Source: Nitrososphaeria archaeon (lineage in GTDB: Archaea > Thermoproteota > Nitrososphaeria > Nitrososphaerales > JAAOZN01). Taken from it: a DNA stretch of 64,000 bases. The stretch is from assembly GCA_029775855.1 (NCBI GenBank), contig JARVJZ010000001.1, positions 300,519 to 364,518 on the forward strand. The letters run 5' to 3'. A program made the translations under genes and the position numbers. Position 1 is the stretch's first letter; each line of letters begins with the position of its first letter. This document shows positions 1 to 8,775 of this stretch, in pieces. The notes below the pieces were generated by a model. It made no database searches. It saw only the letters and a list, made by a program, of their open reading frames with translations, and had not been told where the DNA came from.

Positions 1-921
1 CAAGTGGTTGTATGCGCTTAACGCTGCTCTAGCACCATCTCCAGCCGAGATTACTATCTGTTTATATCTGCTGTCTGTTATATCGCCGGCTGCGAAAACT
101 CCTGCTCTGCTCGTGCAGCAGTCTCGATCTGTCTTTACTTTACCATTTTCGTCGAGTTCAACAAATCCTTTAAGGAAATCTGTCTTGGCTTCAAAGCCTA
201 GCTCAATAAAGAGATAGTCAACCTTGATTTCACGTTGAGCTTCTCCAAATGGTCCTTGGACGATGATGGATTCTAGTCTATCTGAGCCTTTAACCTCTGA
301 TACAGATGAGAGAGTTATTAATTCAACGTTTTTCTTATCTTCTAAGAATCTTGTCAGATCTATTGGCTCACCTATTCCACCCCACCAATAAATCAAATAT
401 ACCTTTTCAGCAACTCTAGAAAGTAATGATGTAGATAGGAGAACCCTTTCTCCGAAGCCTACTACAGCAACAACTTTACCTTTGCATTCCTCGAGATCAC
501 AATAGGCACAGTAAGATATACCTCTACCTTCATATTTCTCCTCATCTTTAACCTCTAAGCGCTTAGGAGTTTCGCCGAATGCCAATATGAGTGTATAGCT
601 CTCTATTTCCCCACGTGTAGTCAGTATGTGGAAAATGCTGTTTCCATCCTCCCATACTTTAAGCACTTCTGCAAACACAAAATTAGCACCATAGCTTCTA
701 GCCTGCTGCTCAAATCTGCTCATTAGCTCTAACCCTGTTATCGATAGAAAACCAGGGTAGTTTTCGATGCTTCTACGTGAATAAGGTGAGTTGATTAGCG
801 CTCTCCCTCCTATCTCTCTTGTTATTATAATTGTGCTTAATCCGAGCCTTGAGGTGAAGATTGCTGCAGAGAGCCCAGCGCTACCTCCGCCTACCACCGC
901 AACATCATATATCTCCACCAT
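1..921 (-). CDS. thioredoxin reductase-like FAD/NAD(P) oxidoreductase, 3' end beyond window
   Basis: A reading frame on the minus strand opens with ATG at 919-921 and stays open to base 1 (307 codons), so the C-terminus is off the window. It has an FAD-binding GGGSAG at residues 11-16, a CAYC redox pair at C138/C141 where thioredoxin reductases carry CAxCD, a second nucleotide-binding VVGFGE near residue 153, and the C-terminal GVFAAGD motif of the family. It should reduce thioredoxin-like or other disulfide proteins in the cytoplasm. The CxxC is followed by LEEC rather than the usual G-rich stretch, so the substrate could be a nonstandard partner. It is divergent from the molybdoenzyme gene that follows. 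Confidence 0.85.
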   Translation of the reverse strand, partial: MVEIYDVAVVGGGSAGLSAAIFTSRLGLSTIIITREIGGRALINSPYSRRSIENYPGFLSITGLELMSRFEQQARSYGANFVFAEVLKVWEDGNSIFHILTTRGEIESYTLILAFGETPKRLEVKDEEKYEGRGISYCAYCDLEECKGKVVAVVGFGERVLLSTSLLSRVAEKVYLIYWWGGIGEPIDLTRFLEDKKNVELITLSSVSEVKGSDRLESIIVQGPFGEAQREIKVDYLFIELGFEAKTDFLKGFVELDENGKVKTDRDCCTSRAGVFAAGDITDSRYKQIVISAGDGARAALSAYNHL

Positions 922-1045
922 TTTCTATACCCAACTAATCAGAAATAAAAAAAGTAAAAAGGTTACTATTAAACTTTATATTAAAAATTCAATGAAATAT
1001 AGTTAACATTAAATACTCCTCAAGCAAAGAGAATAATAGATATCT

Positions 1046-3628
1046 ATGCACACACTTGAAAAGATCAAAAAAGATGAGATATGGCAAGACGAATGGATAC
1101 CAACCGTATGCAGCATGTGTCTACATCATTGCGGAGTGCTTGTACACGTTGTAAATGGTGTCGCTATCAAAGTTGACCCAGACCCAGATTGCCCAGATAA
1201 CGAAGGGCATAACTGCGCAAAAGCACAAGGTCTTTTACTTAAGCAGTATGATCCGCATAGGATTACGAAGCCTCTTATGCGCACAAACTCTGAAAAGGGT
1301 GTCGGTGTAGATCCGAAGTGGAAGGAGATAACTTGGGATGAAGCTTGGTCGATAATAGTTGAGAAGTTCAAGAGGATCTTAAAGGAGGATCCACGTAAAC
1401 TACTATATGCGGGTACAGACTTCAGAAGAAGCTGGATTTGGGCTTGGGGCGGCGCGGTCTTCGGCACACCTAACGGCTTCTTTAGCGATGTAGGAACTAC
1501 TTGTGGTGGAGGCTACCATCCAGTGAACGGGATAATGTTCGGCTCCTTCGCAACACAGCCAGACTGGTACCGCTGCAACTATCTTCTTCAGATTGGGGGT
1601 GGTGATGGGTTTGAGTCGCATCTACATTTAGCGGGTAATGCGAAGAGGTGTGCTGACGCTAGAATGAGGGGTATGAAGGTTGTCTCAGTAGATCCGAGGA
1701 TGGCTACCGTATCCGTGAAGGCTGATGAGTGGATACCGATAAGGCCTGGAACAGACGGATGCTTTGTTCTATCACTCATGTACGTGATGGTGCACGAGCT
1801 TGGAAAGTATGATAAGGAGTTTCTTAAGAAGCGTACAAATGCGCCATACCTCATAGGAGCAGATGGCTATTACGTCAGAGATAGGGATAGTAAGAAGCCT
1901 CTAATATGGGATCCAATAGATCAGAAGCCTAAGCCCTTCAACGACAAGTCGATAAAAGACTTCGCACTCCTAGGAACATATTTTGTTGATGGCGTAGAAT
2001 GCAAACCAGCCTTCCAACTTCTATTTGATAAACTCAAAGAATACCCACCTGAAAAGGCTGAGAAGATAACCACAGTACCAGCGTCCACAATAAGGAGAAT
2101 CGCAAAAGAGTTTGTTGAAGCGGCGAGAATAGGTGAAACCATAGTCATAGATGGGGTGGAATACCCGTATAGACCAGCTTGTCTACAGTGGTATCGAGGA
2201 GCACACGCACACGAGCACTCATGGCTCGACAACCTCGCGTTCAAAACCTTGAACCTACTCGTAGGAAACACAGATATGCCAGGTGGGCACCTAAACATAC
2301 CCCTAGGTTGGGACCCACATATAGATGCTTGGAGCTTGAAGTATCTTGGTAGACCGGGTCCGTCTTGGAACTTTGTCGAGCCTGATGAGGATGGTGTAAC
2401 TAAGCCTTGGCTCTACGAGCTTAGACCACCTGTGCCATTCAAGTATCCTCCAGATCATCTGGATCTGCTTGAATATCTGCCTGTTGCTGTTGAGCCAGGG
2501 CACATATACCCTGAGGCTATTCTTAACCCCGATAGGTTTGGCATCACATATAGGCCTGAGGCTGCGCTCTTCATACACGCTAATCCCGTGTGGAACATAC
2601 CCGAGTCGTTCAAGACCATAGAAGCCATCAAAAAGCTCGACTTAGTGGTTGCTATGGATGTTCAAGCTGTGAGCGAAACAACCTCTTTAGCCGATATCGT
2701 GCTACCAGACTACACCTACCTCGAAGCCTGGGGCATAGAGCACTGTGAAACACCCTTCATATGGGGACACATACTCAGACGCCCAGTGCTTAAACCTCCA
2801 GAAACATGCATGGACGCTACGGACTTTCTAACAGAACTCTCAGATAGGCTCGGAATCTTAGATAAGTGGAATGGATTCTTGAACTGGCGCTTCATAGCGC
2901 CGTTCGGTAAGAATGAGTATCTGCTTGAACCTAATAGGAAGTATAGGGTTGAGGAGTTTCTTGATAGGTGGATGAGGGCGCAGCACGGCGTCGGCTTAGA
3001 CTGGTTCATCGAGCATAAGTGGAATATGAGGAAGAAGACCCCTAAGGAGCTCTACTGGCCTTATGGTGATACGAGGATACCTCTATACGTTATGTGTGTG
3101 AAGCAGTATGGTGATGAGCTTAGGAAGCAGTTTGCGGAGCTAGGCTACCCGAAGGATTGGATGAAGAATTGGTGCGACGACTACCTACCGCTACCAGAGT
3201 GGAAGCCCTCCAAGATACACAACCCAGATTCAGAATACGACCTATACATGATATACTACAAGCTCCCGCATATAACATTCAGCGACTTGGCTACAGGCGC
3301 TTGGATCTCGGAGGTGCTGCAGAAGAGAGCAGACATAGTCAGAGTTCAGATAAACACTCAAACCGCTAGGAAGAAGGGGCTCAAAGACGGAGACAAAGTG
3401 ATAATAAGATCCAAAACGGCGCAGATGAAGGCTATAGTGCACGTCACTGAAGGTGTCCATCCAGATGTGGTAGCAGTAAGCAACGCAGGCAAATGGGTCA
3501 AACACCCTTGGGCGATAAACTATGCACCAACCTCAAGCGCCCTACTACAAGGAGGCGTAGACTTTACATGCAAGGTCTCAGGATGCCCAGAAACCGCGAC
3601 TAGAGTTACAATTGAGAAGGAGGCTTAA
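1046..3628 (+). CDS. molybdopterin (bis-MGD) oxidoreductase catalytic subunit, DMSO reductase superfamily
   Basis: This 860-residue protein has the N-terminal [4Fe-4S] motif C22-x2-C25-x3-C29-x27-C57, then the molybdopterin domains and a C-terminal MGD-binding domain (about 745-860). C153 in TTCGGG sits where the Mo-ligating residue is expected. No Tat signal is visible at the N-terminus, so the enzyme probably works on the cytoplasmic side. It is followed 3 nt later by a four-cluster ferredoxin subunit, as in PsrABC, PhsABC or PadBCD-type complexes. The substrate cannot be read from sequence. The general look (HAHEHSW region near 390) recalls phenylacetyl-CoA oxidoreductase or acetylene-hydratase-like branches, but polysulfide or another oxyanion reduction is also possible. 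Confidence 0.88.
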   Translation: MHTLEKIKKDEIWQDEWIPTVCSMCLHHCGVLVHVVNGVAIKVDPDPDCPDNEGHNCAKAQGLLLKQYDPHRITKPLMRTNSEKGVGVDPKWKEITWDEAWSIIVEKFKRILKEDPRKLLYAGTDFRRSWIWAWGGAVFGTPNGFFSDVGTTCGGGYHPVNGIMFGSFATQPDWYRCNYLLQIGGGDGFESHLHLAGNAKRCADARMRGMKVVSVDPRMATVSVKADEWIPIRPGTDGCFVLSLMYVMVHELGKYDKEFLKKRTNAPYLIGADGYYVRDRDSKKPLIWDPIDQKPKPFNDKSIKDFALLGTYFVDGVECKPAFQLLFDKLKEYPPEKAEKITTVPASTIRRIAKEFVEAARIGETIVIDGVEYPYRPACLQWYRGAHAHEHSWLDNLAFKTLNLLVGNTDMPGGHLNIPLGWDPHIDAWSLKYLGRPGPSWNFVEPDEDGVTKPWLYELRPPVPFKYPPDHLDLLEYLPVAVEPGHIYPEAILNPDRFGITYRPEAALFIHANPVWNIPESFKTIEAIKKLDLVVAMDVQAVSETTSLADIVLPDYTYLEAWGIEHCETPFIWGHILRRPVLKPPETCMDATDFLTELSDRLGILDKWNGFLNWRFIAPFGKNEYLLEPNRKYRVEEFLDRWMRAQHGVGLDWFIEHKWNMRKKTPKELYWPYGDTRIPLYVMCVKQYGDELRKQFAELGYPKDWMKNWCDDYLPLPEWKPSKIHNPDSEYDLYMIYYKLPHITFSDLATGAWISEVLQKRADIVRVQINTQTARKKGLKDGDKVIIRSKTAQMKAIVHVTEGVHPDVVAVSNAGKWVKHPWAINYAPTSSALLQGGVDFTCKVSGCPETATRVTIEKEA

Positions 3629-3631
3629 ACC

Positions 3632-4243
3632 TTGGTTAGGCTTGGGATGATAATCGACCTAAAGAGGTGCATAGGCTGCGACAGCTGCACACTAGCCTGC
3701 AAAGCAGAGCAAGGCACACCAAAAGGTGTACTCTTTTCACGTGTCTACCGTAAACTTTACGGCGAGTACCCTAGGGTGAAGGGATTCTTTCTACCAGTGC
3801 TATGTAACCATTGTGAGAACCCCTCATGCGAGAAAGCTTGTCCAACAAGAGCGATCTACCGAACAAAGGATGGTGTAGTGCTCATAGATGAGGAAAAGTG
3901 CTCTGGTGTTAGAGCTTGCGTTTCAGCCTGCCCATATGGCGCCATATTCTTCCCTCTTGAAGATGGGTACTTCCCAAATAAGATGACAGTATACGAGGAG
4001 TTTCATAACAAGTATAGGAAGAAGGATATAGCGTTAAAGTGTAACCTATGCTACCATAGGCTTAAGGAGGGGAAGGAGCCTGCTTGTGTCGTAGCCTGCC
4101 CCACAGAATGCAGAATCTTTGGAGACTTGGATGACCCGAACAGCAAACCCAACAGATATATACGTGAAAGGAAGCCGCAAGTTAAACCCTTACCTCTCAG
4201 ACCTGAAACTGGAAATAAACCTAAGGTACTCTACCTACCCTAA
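3632..4243 (+). CDS. DmsB/PsrB-like four-cluster ferredoxin subunit, one cluster missing a Cys
   Basis: This 203-residue electron-transfer subunit starts at TTG 3632, 3 nt after the molybdoenzyme stop. Cysteine groups are C13-C16-C19-C23, C58-C61-C66-C70, C90-V93-C96-C100 and C137-C140-C152-C156. The third group reads CSGVRAC, with Val where the second Cys of the motif should be, so that site can hold at most three Cys ligands and may carry [3Fe-4S], as happens in NarH-type subunits. The role is passing electrons between the Mo subunit and a membrane quinone-reactive partner, probably the cytochrome b encoded on the opposite strand at 4253-5026. Confidence 0.9.
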   Translation: MVRLGMIIDLKRCIGCDSCTLACKAEQGTPKGVLFSRVYRKLYGEYPRVKGFFLPVLCNHCENPSCEKACPTRAIYRTKDGVVLIDEEKCSGVRACVSACPYGAIFFPLEDGYFPNKMTVYEEFHNKYRKKDIALKCNLCYHRLKEGKEPACVVACPTECRIFGDLDDPNSKPNRYIRERKPQVKPLPLRPETGNKPKVLYLP

Positions 4244-4252
4244 GACCCTCTT

Positions 4253-5026
4253 TTATTCTAATCCTTCTTTAGGTCGAGTTGAAGCGATCTTCGCTGAGCT
4301 AAGGTAAAACGATTCAAGAGCATAATCTGTAAGCTCTTCGCCTTTAAAGTCAATTAATATGTTTCTCTTTTCGAGCTCAACCCTAAATCTTTCAAAGAAC
4401 TTTGCGTAAGGCGCGACCGCAACATGCATAAACTTTGTAAAGGGCATCGCTAAGAGCGAAGCCGCTACAGCAATAAGATGCAGCACATAAATAGTAAAGT
4501 CCATAGAGAAGGCTGGCTCCACAGCACCGTAATACTTCATTAGAAAACCTGTTCCAACAGCTGCACATAATAAAGCTAGGAATGGGCCGTCAGCGTAAGG
4601 GCTTGTCGTCTCACGCTTACCTTGTAGAAAACGTATTAACGCCAGAAGCCCACCTACAAGCACAGCAACTACACCCATAGTATTTAGAGACCAAAGAAGG
4701 TCTGTAGGTGGTGTTGTGCTGACCTCAGGTCCAAATCCATACATAATTAATGCCGCTATGAAGATTGCTACTGAACCCCAGAATATGAGCATATGCTTAA
4801 GCCATCTAAGTTTATGGGTTGAGAAGAGAGGCGTTAAAAGGAAGACGTCGAGCACCAATGTTTGGAAGAAGACTTTCACTTTTAGGCTGAAGCTTAGTTT
4901 TTCTATTTCATCCATCATACGTTCAGGAATAGCGTTTCTATGCAACCTATCTATTCTGTAAATCAACCATAAACCAATTATGATTGTTAAGAACACGCCT
5001 TCCCTGCAGACCAAGCCATTCATCAC
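4253..5026 (-). CDS. NarI/HdrE/DsrM-like membrane cytochrome b subunit
   Basis: This 257-residue protein has about five membrane segments. Histidines in STHKLRWLKH, YVLHLI and KFMHVAV match the haem-ligand layout of the nitrate reductase gamma / HdrE / DsrM family. GTG 5026 or the adjacent ATG 5023 can be the start. It lies tail to tail with the ferredoxin subunit and is the only membrane subunit nearby, so it probably connects the Mo enzyme to quinone. The opposite orientation is unusual for such a complex, so assignment to it is inference. Confidence 0.72.
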   Translation of the reverse strand: MMNGLVCREGVFLTIIIGLWLIYRIDRLHRNAIPERMMDEIEKLSFSLKVKVFFQTLVLDVFLLTPLFSTHKLRWLKHMLIFWGSVAIFIAALIMYGFGPEVSTTPPTDLLWSLNTMGVVAVLVGGLLALIRFLQGKRETTSPYADGPFLALLCAAVGTGFLMKYYGAVEPAFSMDFTIYVLHLIAVAASLLAMPFTKFMHVAVAPYAKFFERFRVELEKRNILIDFKGEELTDYALESFYLSSAKIASTRPKEGLE

Positions 5027-5164
5027 AGCTTAAATCTCCTATAAAAGAGTTTTGGCTTAGTAAAAATTGATACATAATATTCTTCGTAGATTGTATTGGT
5101 TATATTGGTGTGTATATTGTAGTATTTTTGAATGTTCTGATATGAATTGACATCCAAGACTAAA

Positions 5165-5182
5165 AGCAAAAATGTTATATGC
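5165..5182 (+). promoter_or_regulatory. putative TATA box for the Rieske-cytochrome b pair
   Basis: An A-rich stretch followed by GTTATATGC lies about 35 nt ahead of the Rieske ATG at 5216. Spacing and composition fit an archaeal BRE/TATA element giving a very short leader. Confidence 0.35.
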
Positions 5183-5215
5183 AGAATTTGTAAGAGTAAT
5201 AAGTTCGGATAGAAT

Positions 5216-5704
5216 ATGTCAGATAGAAACGATGCTTCTGAAGATTTTAAAACTTCACGCAGAAATGCTATAAAAGGTATGCTAACCATCTCAGGTTTAT
5301 CCCTACTTAGCGTACTTAGCTTCGGAAGCTATATAGCAAAAGAAAGAAAAGTTGTTTATGAAAAGATCAGAATCGCAAACATAAAAGATGTCCCTAAAGG
5401 CACAGCTTACACATTCAACTATCCGTTCAGCGACCTAAATCAAGTAGATATATCAGGGCCTTGCATGTTAATTCACCTACCTAATGGTGAGTTGAAGGCA
5501 TATTCATCAATATGCACACATCTCCGTTGCATAGTAAGATATAGTGAAGAAAATAATATCATACAATGCTTATGCCACGGTGGGAAATTTGATCCCCAGA
5601 CTGGCTCAGTCCTCTCAGGTCCTCCAAAAAGACCTTTGCCAGAGGTTAACTTGATTGTGGATTCTAACGGCGACGTATATGCTACTGGTGTAAAAATATT
5701 GTAG
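5216..5704 (+). CDS. Rieske [2Fe-2S] protein with Tat-type signal anchor
   Basis: This 162-residue protein has SRRNAIK at residues 14-20 followed by a hydrophobic stretch (about 21-41), the form of an uncleaved Tat signal anchor. The cluster motifs are C100-T-H102-L-R-C105 and C118-L-C120-H121-G, matching the CTHLxC and CxCHG boxes, and a PPKRPLP proline loop follows. It sits outside the membrane and takes electrons from quinol bound to the cytochrome b encoded 13 nt downstream. Together they form the core of a bc1/b6f-type complex. No cytochrome c1 or f gene is seen here. Confidence 0.93.
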   Translation: MSDRNDASEDFKTSRRNAIKGMLTISGLSLLSVLSFGSYIAKERKVVYEKIRIANIKDVPKGTAYTFNYPFSDLNQVDISGPCMLIHLPNGELKAYSSICTHLRCIVRYSEENNIIQCLCHGGKFDPQTGSVLSGPPKRPLPEVNLIVDSNGDVYATGVKIL

Positions 5705-5717
5705 AAGGTGTGTTGGA

Positions 5718-7106
5718 TTGAGTGAAGAGGAGAAGGGTGTTAAAGGGTGGTTTGATCTTCGTCTCCGTCTTAGAAACTTCTTAGACCGTGATACGCCTAA
5801 GTATTCTACTAACCCACTTTACGGCTTAGGCGGCTTAGCCTTAGCTTGTGGAATAATAGTGATAATCACAGGTTGGCTCTTATCAATCTATTATGAGCCG
5901 TCTCTAGAACACGCTTTCGAGAGTGTCAGAAGAATATCAGAAGAGATTCCTTATGGTAGTGTTATACGCTCTATACATAGATATGGAGCTGATCTTATCA
6001 TCATATTTGCTATAATGCACTTCCTACGCGTCTTCTTCACAGCCTCCTATAGAAAGCCTAGGGACTTAACCTACATCATAGGGATCTTAGCCGGTATAGC
6101 TATTGTGTTAACATCTTATGCTGGGTACTCTCTTCCATTGAACGAAGTTTCAGTTGCTGCAACATATATAGGTGTAGGTCTAATACTGTCTATACCATTT
6201 ATCGGTAATTGGCTTACGTCAGTCCTTCTTGGAGGTGGCGGATTAAATGACATATTAAGTAGATACTACACCTACCACCTGGCGGTACTCCCAGCGGTAA
6301 TTGTGCTCTTGCTTCTAATACACTTCTACCTAGTAAGAACACATCGAGTCTCTGAACCGTATAGCAGCAAACAAGACACAACACCAGTACCGTTCTACCC
6401 TAATTTACTCCTAACCGAGATTTCAGCAATATTTCTACTTGTAGGCATATTGATTGTGGTAAGCAGCATCTTCCCAGTACCAGTAGGAGAAAGGTTTGAC
6501 CCAACAAAGCCTACAGGTATAATAGAGCCAGAATGGTATCTACTAGCTACTTATGCGCTGATAAAGACTGGACTACCAGTATTTGAGTCAGGAATTTTAT
6601 TCACAGCAGCTATATTACTCATCCTCATCTGCATCCCGTTTATAGATATCGGAGGAAATAGGCATCCTAAGTACAGACCTTTCTACACAGCATTAGGTAT
6701 AACTCTAGCTCTTGAGTTCCTAATATTTACAATCTGGGGGTATGTTACGCCGGGTCAAACAATACCGTTAAGCGGCGCAATAACAGTAGGCGTCGGGGTG
6801 GCTGCAGCAGTTTTCATAGCGTCTCTTATCTTAAGATATAGGGTACCTATGAGCAGCGTTGAGGCAGAGGTAACTCTACCCATAACCTCTTCAAGCAGCA
6901 ATTCTACACCAAGTTGGATTACACCCACAGCCGCTTTGCTAACCGCTGTAAGCATAATACTAGCTGCGGCGGCAGTCTATTACCACGTGTCTGGACTTTG
7001 GTTGAATACAGCGCTGCTAGTGGGCTTAGATTTCATAGTCTTCTCAGCTTTCCTCTACATCTATAGAGCAGCCTACTACCCCTACGTAAGCAGAAGAATT
7101 GGCTGA
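5718..7106 (+). CDS. cytochrome b of a Rieske/cytochrome b complex
   Basis: This 462-residue membrane protein starts at TTG 5718. Haem-ligand pairs are H87/H101 and H187/H202. The second pair is separated by 14 residues, as in cytochrome b6, rather than 13 as in mitochondrial cytochrome b. The Qo-site PEWY motif is at 271-274. The C-terminal part, with extra hydrophobic segments around 350-460, covers the subunit-IV-like region, so b6 and subunit IV are fused. With the Rieske protein it oxidises quinol and moves protons. The acceptor is unknown. It ends directly at the stop of the convergent gene. Confidence 0.93.
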   Translation: MSEEEKGVKGWFDLRLRLRNFLDRDTPKYSTNPLYGLGGLALACGIIVIITGWLLSIYYEPSLEHAFESVRRISEEIPYGSVIRSIHRYGADLIIIFAIMHFLRVFFTASYRKPRDLTYIIGILAGIAIVLTSYAGYSLPLNEVSVAATYIGVGLILSIPFIGNWLTSVLLGGGGLNDILSRYYTYHLAVLPAVIVLLLLIHFYLVRTHRVSEPYSSKQDTTPVPFYPNLLLTEISAIFLLVGILIVVSSIFPVPVGERFDPTKPTGIIEPEWYLLATYALIKTGLPVFESGILFTAAILLILICIPFIDIGGNRHPKYRPFYTALGITLALEFLIFTIWGYVTPGQTIPLSGAITVGVGVAAAVFIASLILRYRVPMSSVEAEVTLPITSSSSNSTPSWITPTAALLTAVSIILAAAAVYYHVSGLWLNTALLVGLDFIVFSAFLYIYRAAYYPYVSRRIG

Positions 7107-8681
7107 CTATATCTCACCCTTCTTTACATCCTCTAATATAACCTTTACAGCGTTGTGCCCAGGTGCTCCGCTTACACCTCCTCCTGGATGGGTTGAAGCG
7201 CTGCACATGTAGAGACCTTTGATGGGTGTGCGGTAGTTTGACCATCCTGGGAAGGGGCGTAGAGCCATAGATTGATCAAGAGTTGCGCTTCCTATGCATG
7301 GGTCGCCGAGGATTATGTTTGGGGCTATGTTCTGAATGTCTTCTGGTGAGTGAACTACTCTCTTTAGTATGATGTTTTTGATGTTTGGTGCGTATTCTGA
7401 GATTACATCTATGGCCCTATCTGCAAACCTTTCTTTTACTTCGCTCCACTCGCCTCGAGCTAGTTTCGCTGGCGCTCTCACGAAAGCCCAAAGAATGTGC
7501 TTCCCTTGAGGTGCCCTTGACGGATCATATACGGTTGTGTTATCTATAGTTATAAATGGGCGCTTAGGCGGAATACCGTTACTACATTGATTATATGCCT
7601 CTGAAATGTAGCGAAGCGATGGCCCTAACTGAACTATTCCAGCCTTCTGTAAATCTTTTGGCTTGTAATCGAGCCAAGCATCTAGCGCTGCGTGCACCAT
7701 AACCTCTGTAACTCTAGCGTATCTAAAGCGCTCAACTTTTTTAATAAAGCTCGGTTCAAGATGCTCTTTACCTACTAAGTTAAAGAATAGGGTCTTAGGT
7801 TCAACGTTAGATAAGATGCCACGTTTAGCCTCGATCTCCTGTCCGTTCCTTAGCTTTACACCTTTAGCCGCGGCGTCTTTAACCACTATCTCAATGACTT
7901 CAGCGTTCTTAGCGATAATACCACCATGAGCTTGGAAGCATAGAGCTAACGCATCTGCTAAAGTTTTGATTCCGCCAACAGGTATGCCGCAACCCTTTTC
8001 TTGTAGAAGCCCATAGAAGACCAAGATTATAGGCACACTACCACTGTCTTCAGGAGCGTAAGGCACGTGATTGCAAGCCCATAGAGCTAGAAAAGCCTTA
8101 ACTTCTTCAGACTCAAAATTCTCATCCAGATAATCTCTTGCAGACATGAACATGAGCCTTATGAATTCTCTTCCCTCTTCACTTTCTTCTAGAAGCGTCA
8201 TAAGCGTGCCTAAAGGCAAAGGAGGGCCATAGAGACCACTAAGGAGCGTGTCCTTGCTATTCAAGTAGAAGTTATAAAGATCCTCAAGCGCTTTTGCATC
8301 CTTCTTAGAATAGCGTTCAACTGTTTTGTAAGTCAGCTTTGGATCCTTATAGATCATTATGGCTGAGCCGCCCTTAAAAGGTGTTCCAGCAACAGGCTCA
8401 GGGTTCAACTCTCTGTAGCCAAATCTTTCGAGCTCGAGTTCCTGCTGTATAGGTCCCGCCTTAAAGATGTTGATAGAGGTTGCTAAAACGTCGTGCTTGA
8501 AACCTGGTAGTGTAATTTCTTCAGTTATTGCGCCTCCTCCAACCGCATCCTTCTTCTCCAAAAGTAGTGTTTTAAAGCCAGCCTTAGCCAAGTAGCAAGC
8601 CGCTGTTAAACCGTTAATGCCTCCTCCTATTACTATGAAGTCAAATAAAGCTGCAGAAGCCATAAACTTCAACACCTTCAA
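7107..8681 (-). CDS. phytoene desaturase/NAD(P)-FAD oxidoreductase family protein
   Basis: This 524-residue flavoprotein has the dinucleotide-binding GGGINGL near residues 19-25, the VGGGAITEE stretch typical of carotenoid desaturase/PYROXD2-like proteins, and the C-terminal HPGGGVSGAPGHNA motif that closes the FAD site. Start may be ATG 8681 or the internal ATG at 8663, which places the FAD motif nearer the N-terminus. No carotenoid genes lie beside it, so a role in carotenoid synthesis is uncertain. Acting on another polyisoprenoid or quinone side chain is equally possible. Confidence 0.8.
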   Translation of the reverse strand: MKVLKFMASAALFDFIVIGGGINGLTAACYLAKAGFKTLLLEKKDAVGGGAITEEITLPGFKHDVLATSINIFKAGPIQQELELERFGYRELNPEPVAGTPFKGGSAIMIYKDPKLTYKTVERYSKKDAKALEDLYNFYLNSKDTLLSGLYGPPLPLGTLMTLLEESEEGREFIRLMFMSARDYLDENFESEEVKAFLALWACNHVPYAPEDSGSVPIILVFYGLLQEKGCGIPVGGIKTLADALALCFQAHGGIIAKNAEVIEIVVKDAAAKGVKLRNGQEIEAKRGILSNVEPKTLFFNLVGKEHLEPSFIKKVERFRYARVTEVMVHAALDAWLDYKPKDLQKAGIVQLGPSLRYISEAYNQCSNGIPPKRPFITIDNTTVYDPSRAPQGKHILWAFVRAPAKLARGEWSEVKERFADRAIDVISEYAPNIKNIILKRVVHSPEDIQNIAPNIILGDPCIGSATLDQSMALRPFPGWSNYRTPIKGLYMCSASTHPGGGVSGAPGHNAVKVILEDVKKGEI

Positions 8682-8728
8682 ATTACTATATTAATTTTAC
8701 GAGTCTCAATTAAGCTCTAAACTACATA

Positions 8729-8765
8729 AGGAACAAAAAGAGAAAAGGTGGAGAGAGACTCCACC
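8729..8765 (-). terminator. stem-loop plus T-tract after the binding-protein gene
   Basis: On the minus strand, 11 nt past the stop of the binding-protein gene, a 7-bp perfect stem (8747-8753 with 8759-8765, loop AGAGA on the plus strand) is followed by a T-rich tract. This is the form of an intrinsic-like terminator. Archaea often need only the T-tract. Confidence 0.5.
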
Positions 8766-8775
8766 GCTGAGTAAT

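Noticed and set aside
1126..3505. Several long antisense frames under the molybdoenzyme gene
   Set aside because: They are shadows of a strongly supported 860-residue gene and have no family features.
5023..5289. 88-residue minus-strand frame between the cytochrome b and Rieske genes
   Set aside because: It overlaps the Rieske start on the other strand, is AT-rich low-complexity, and shows no recognisable motif.
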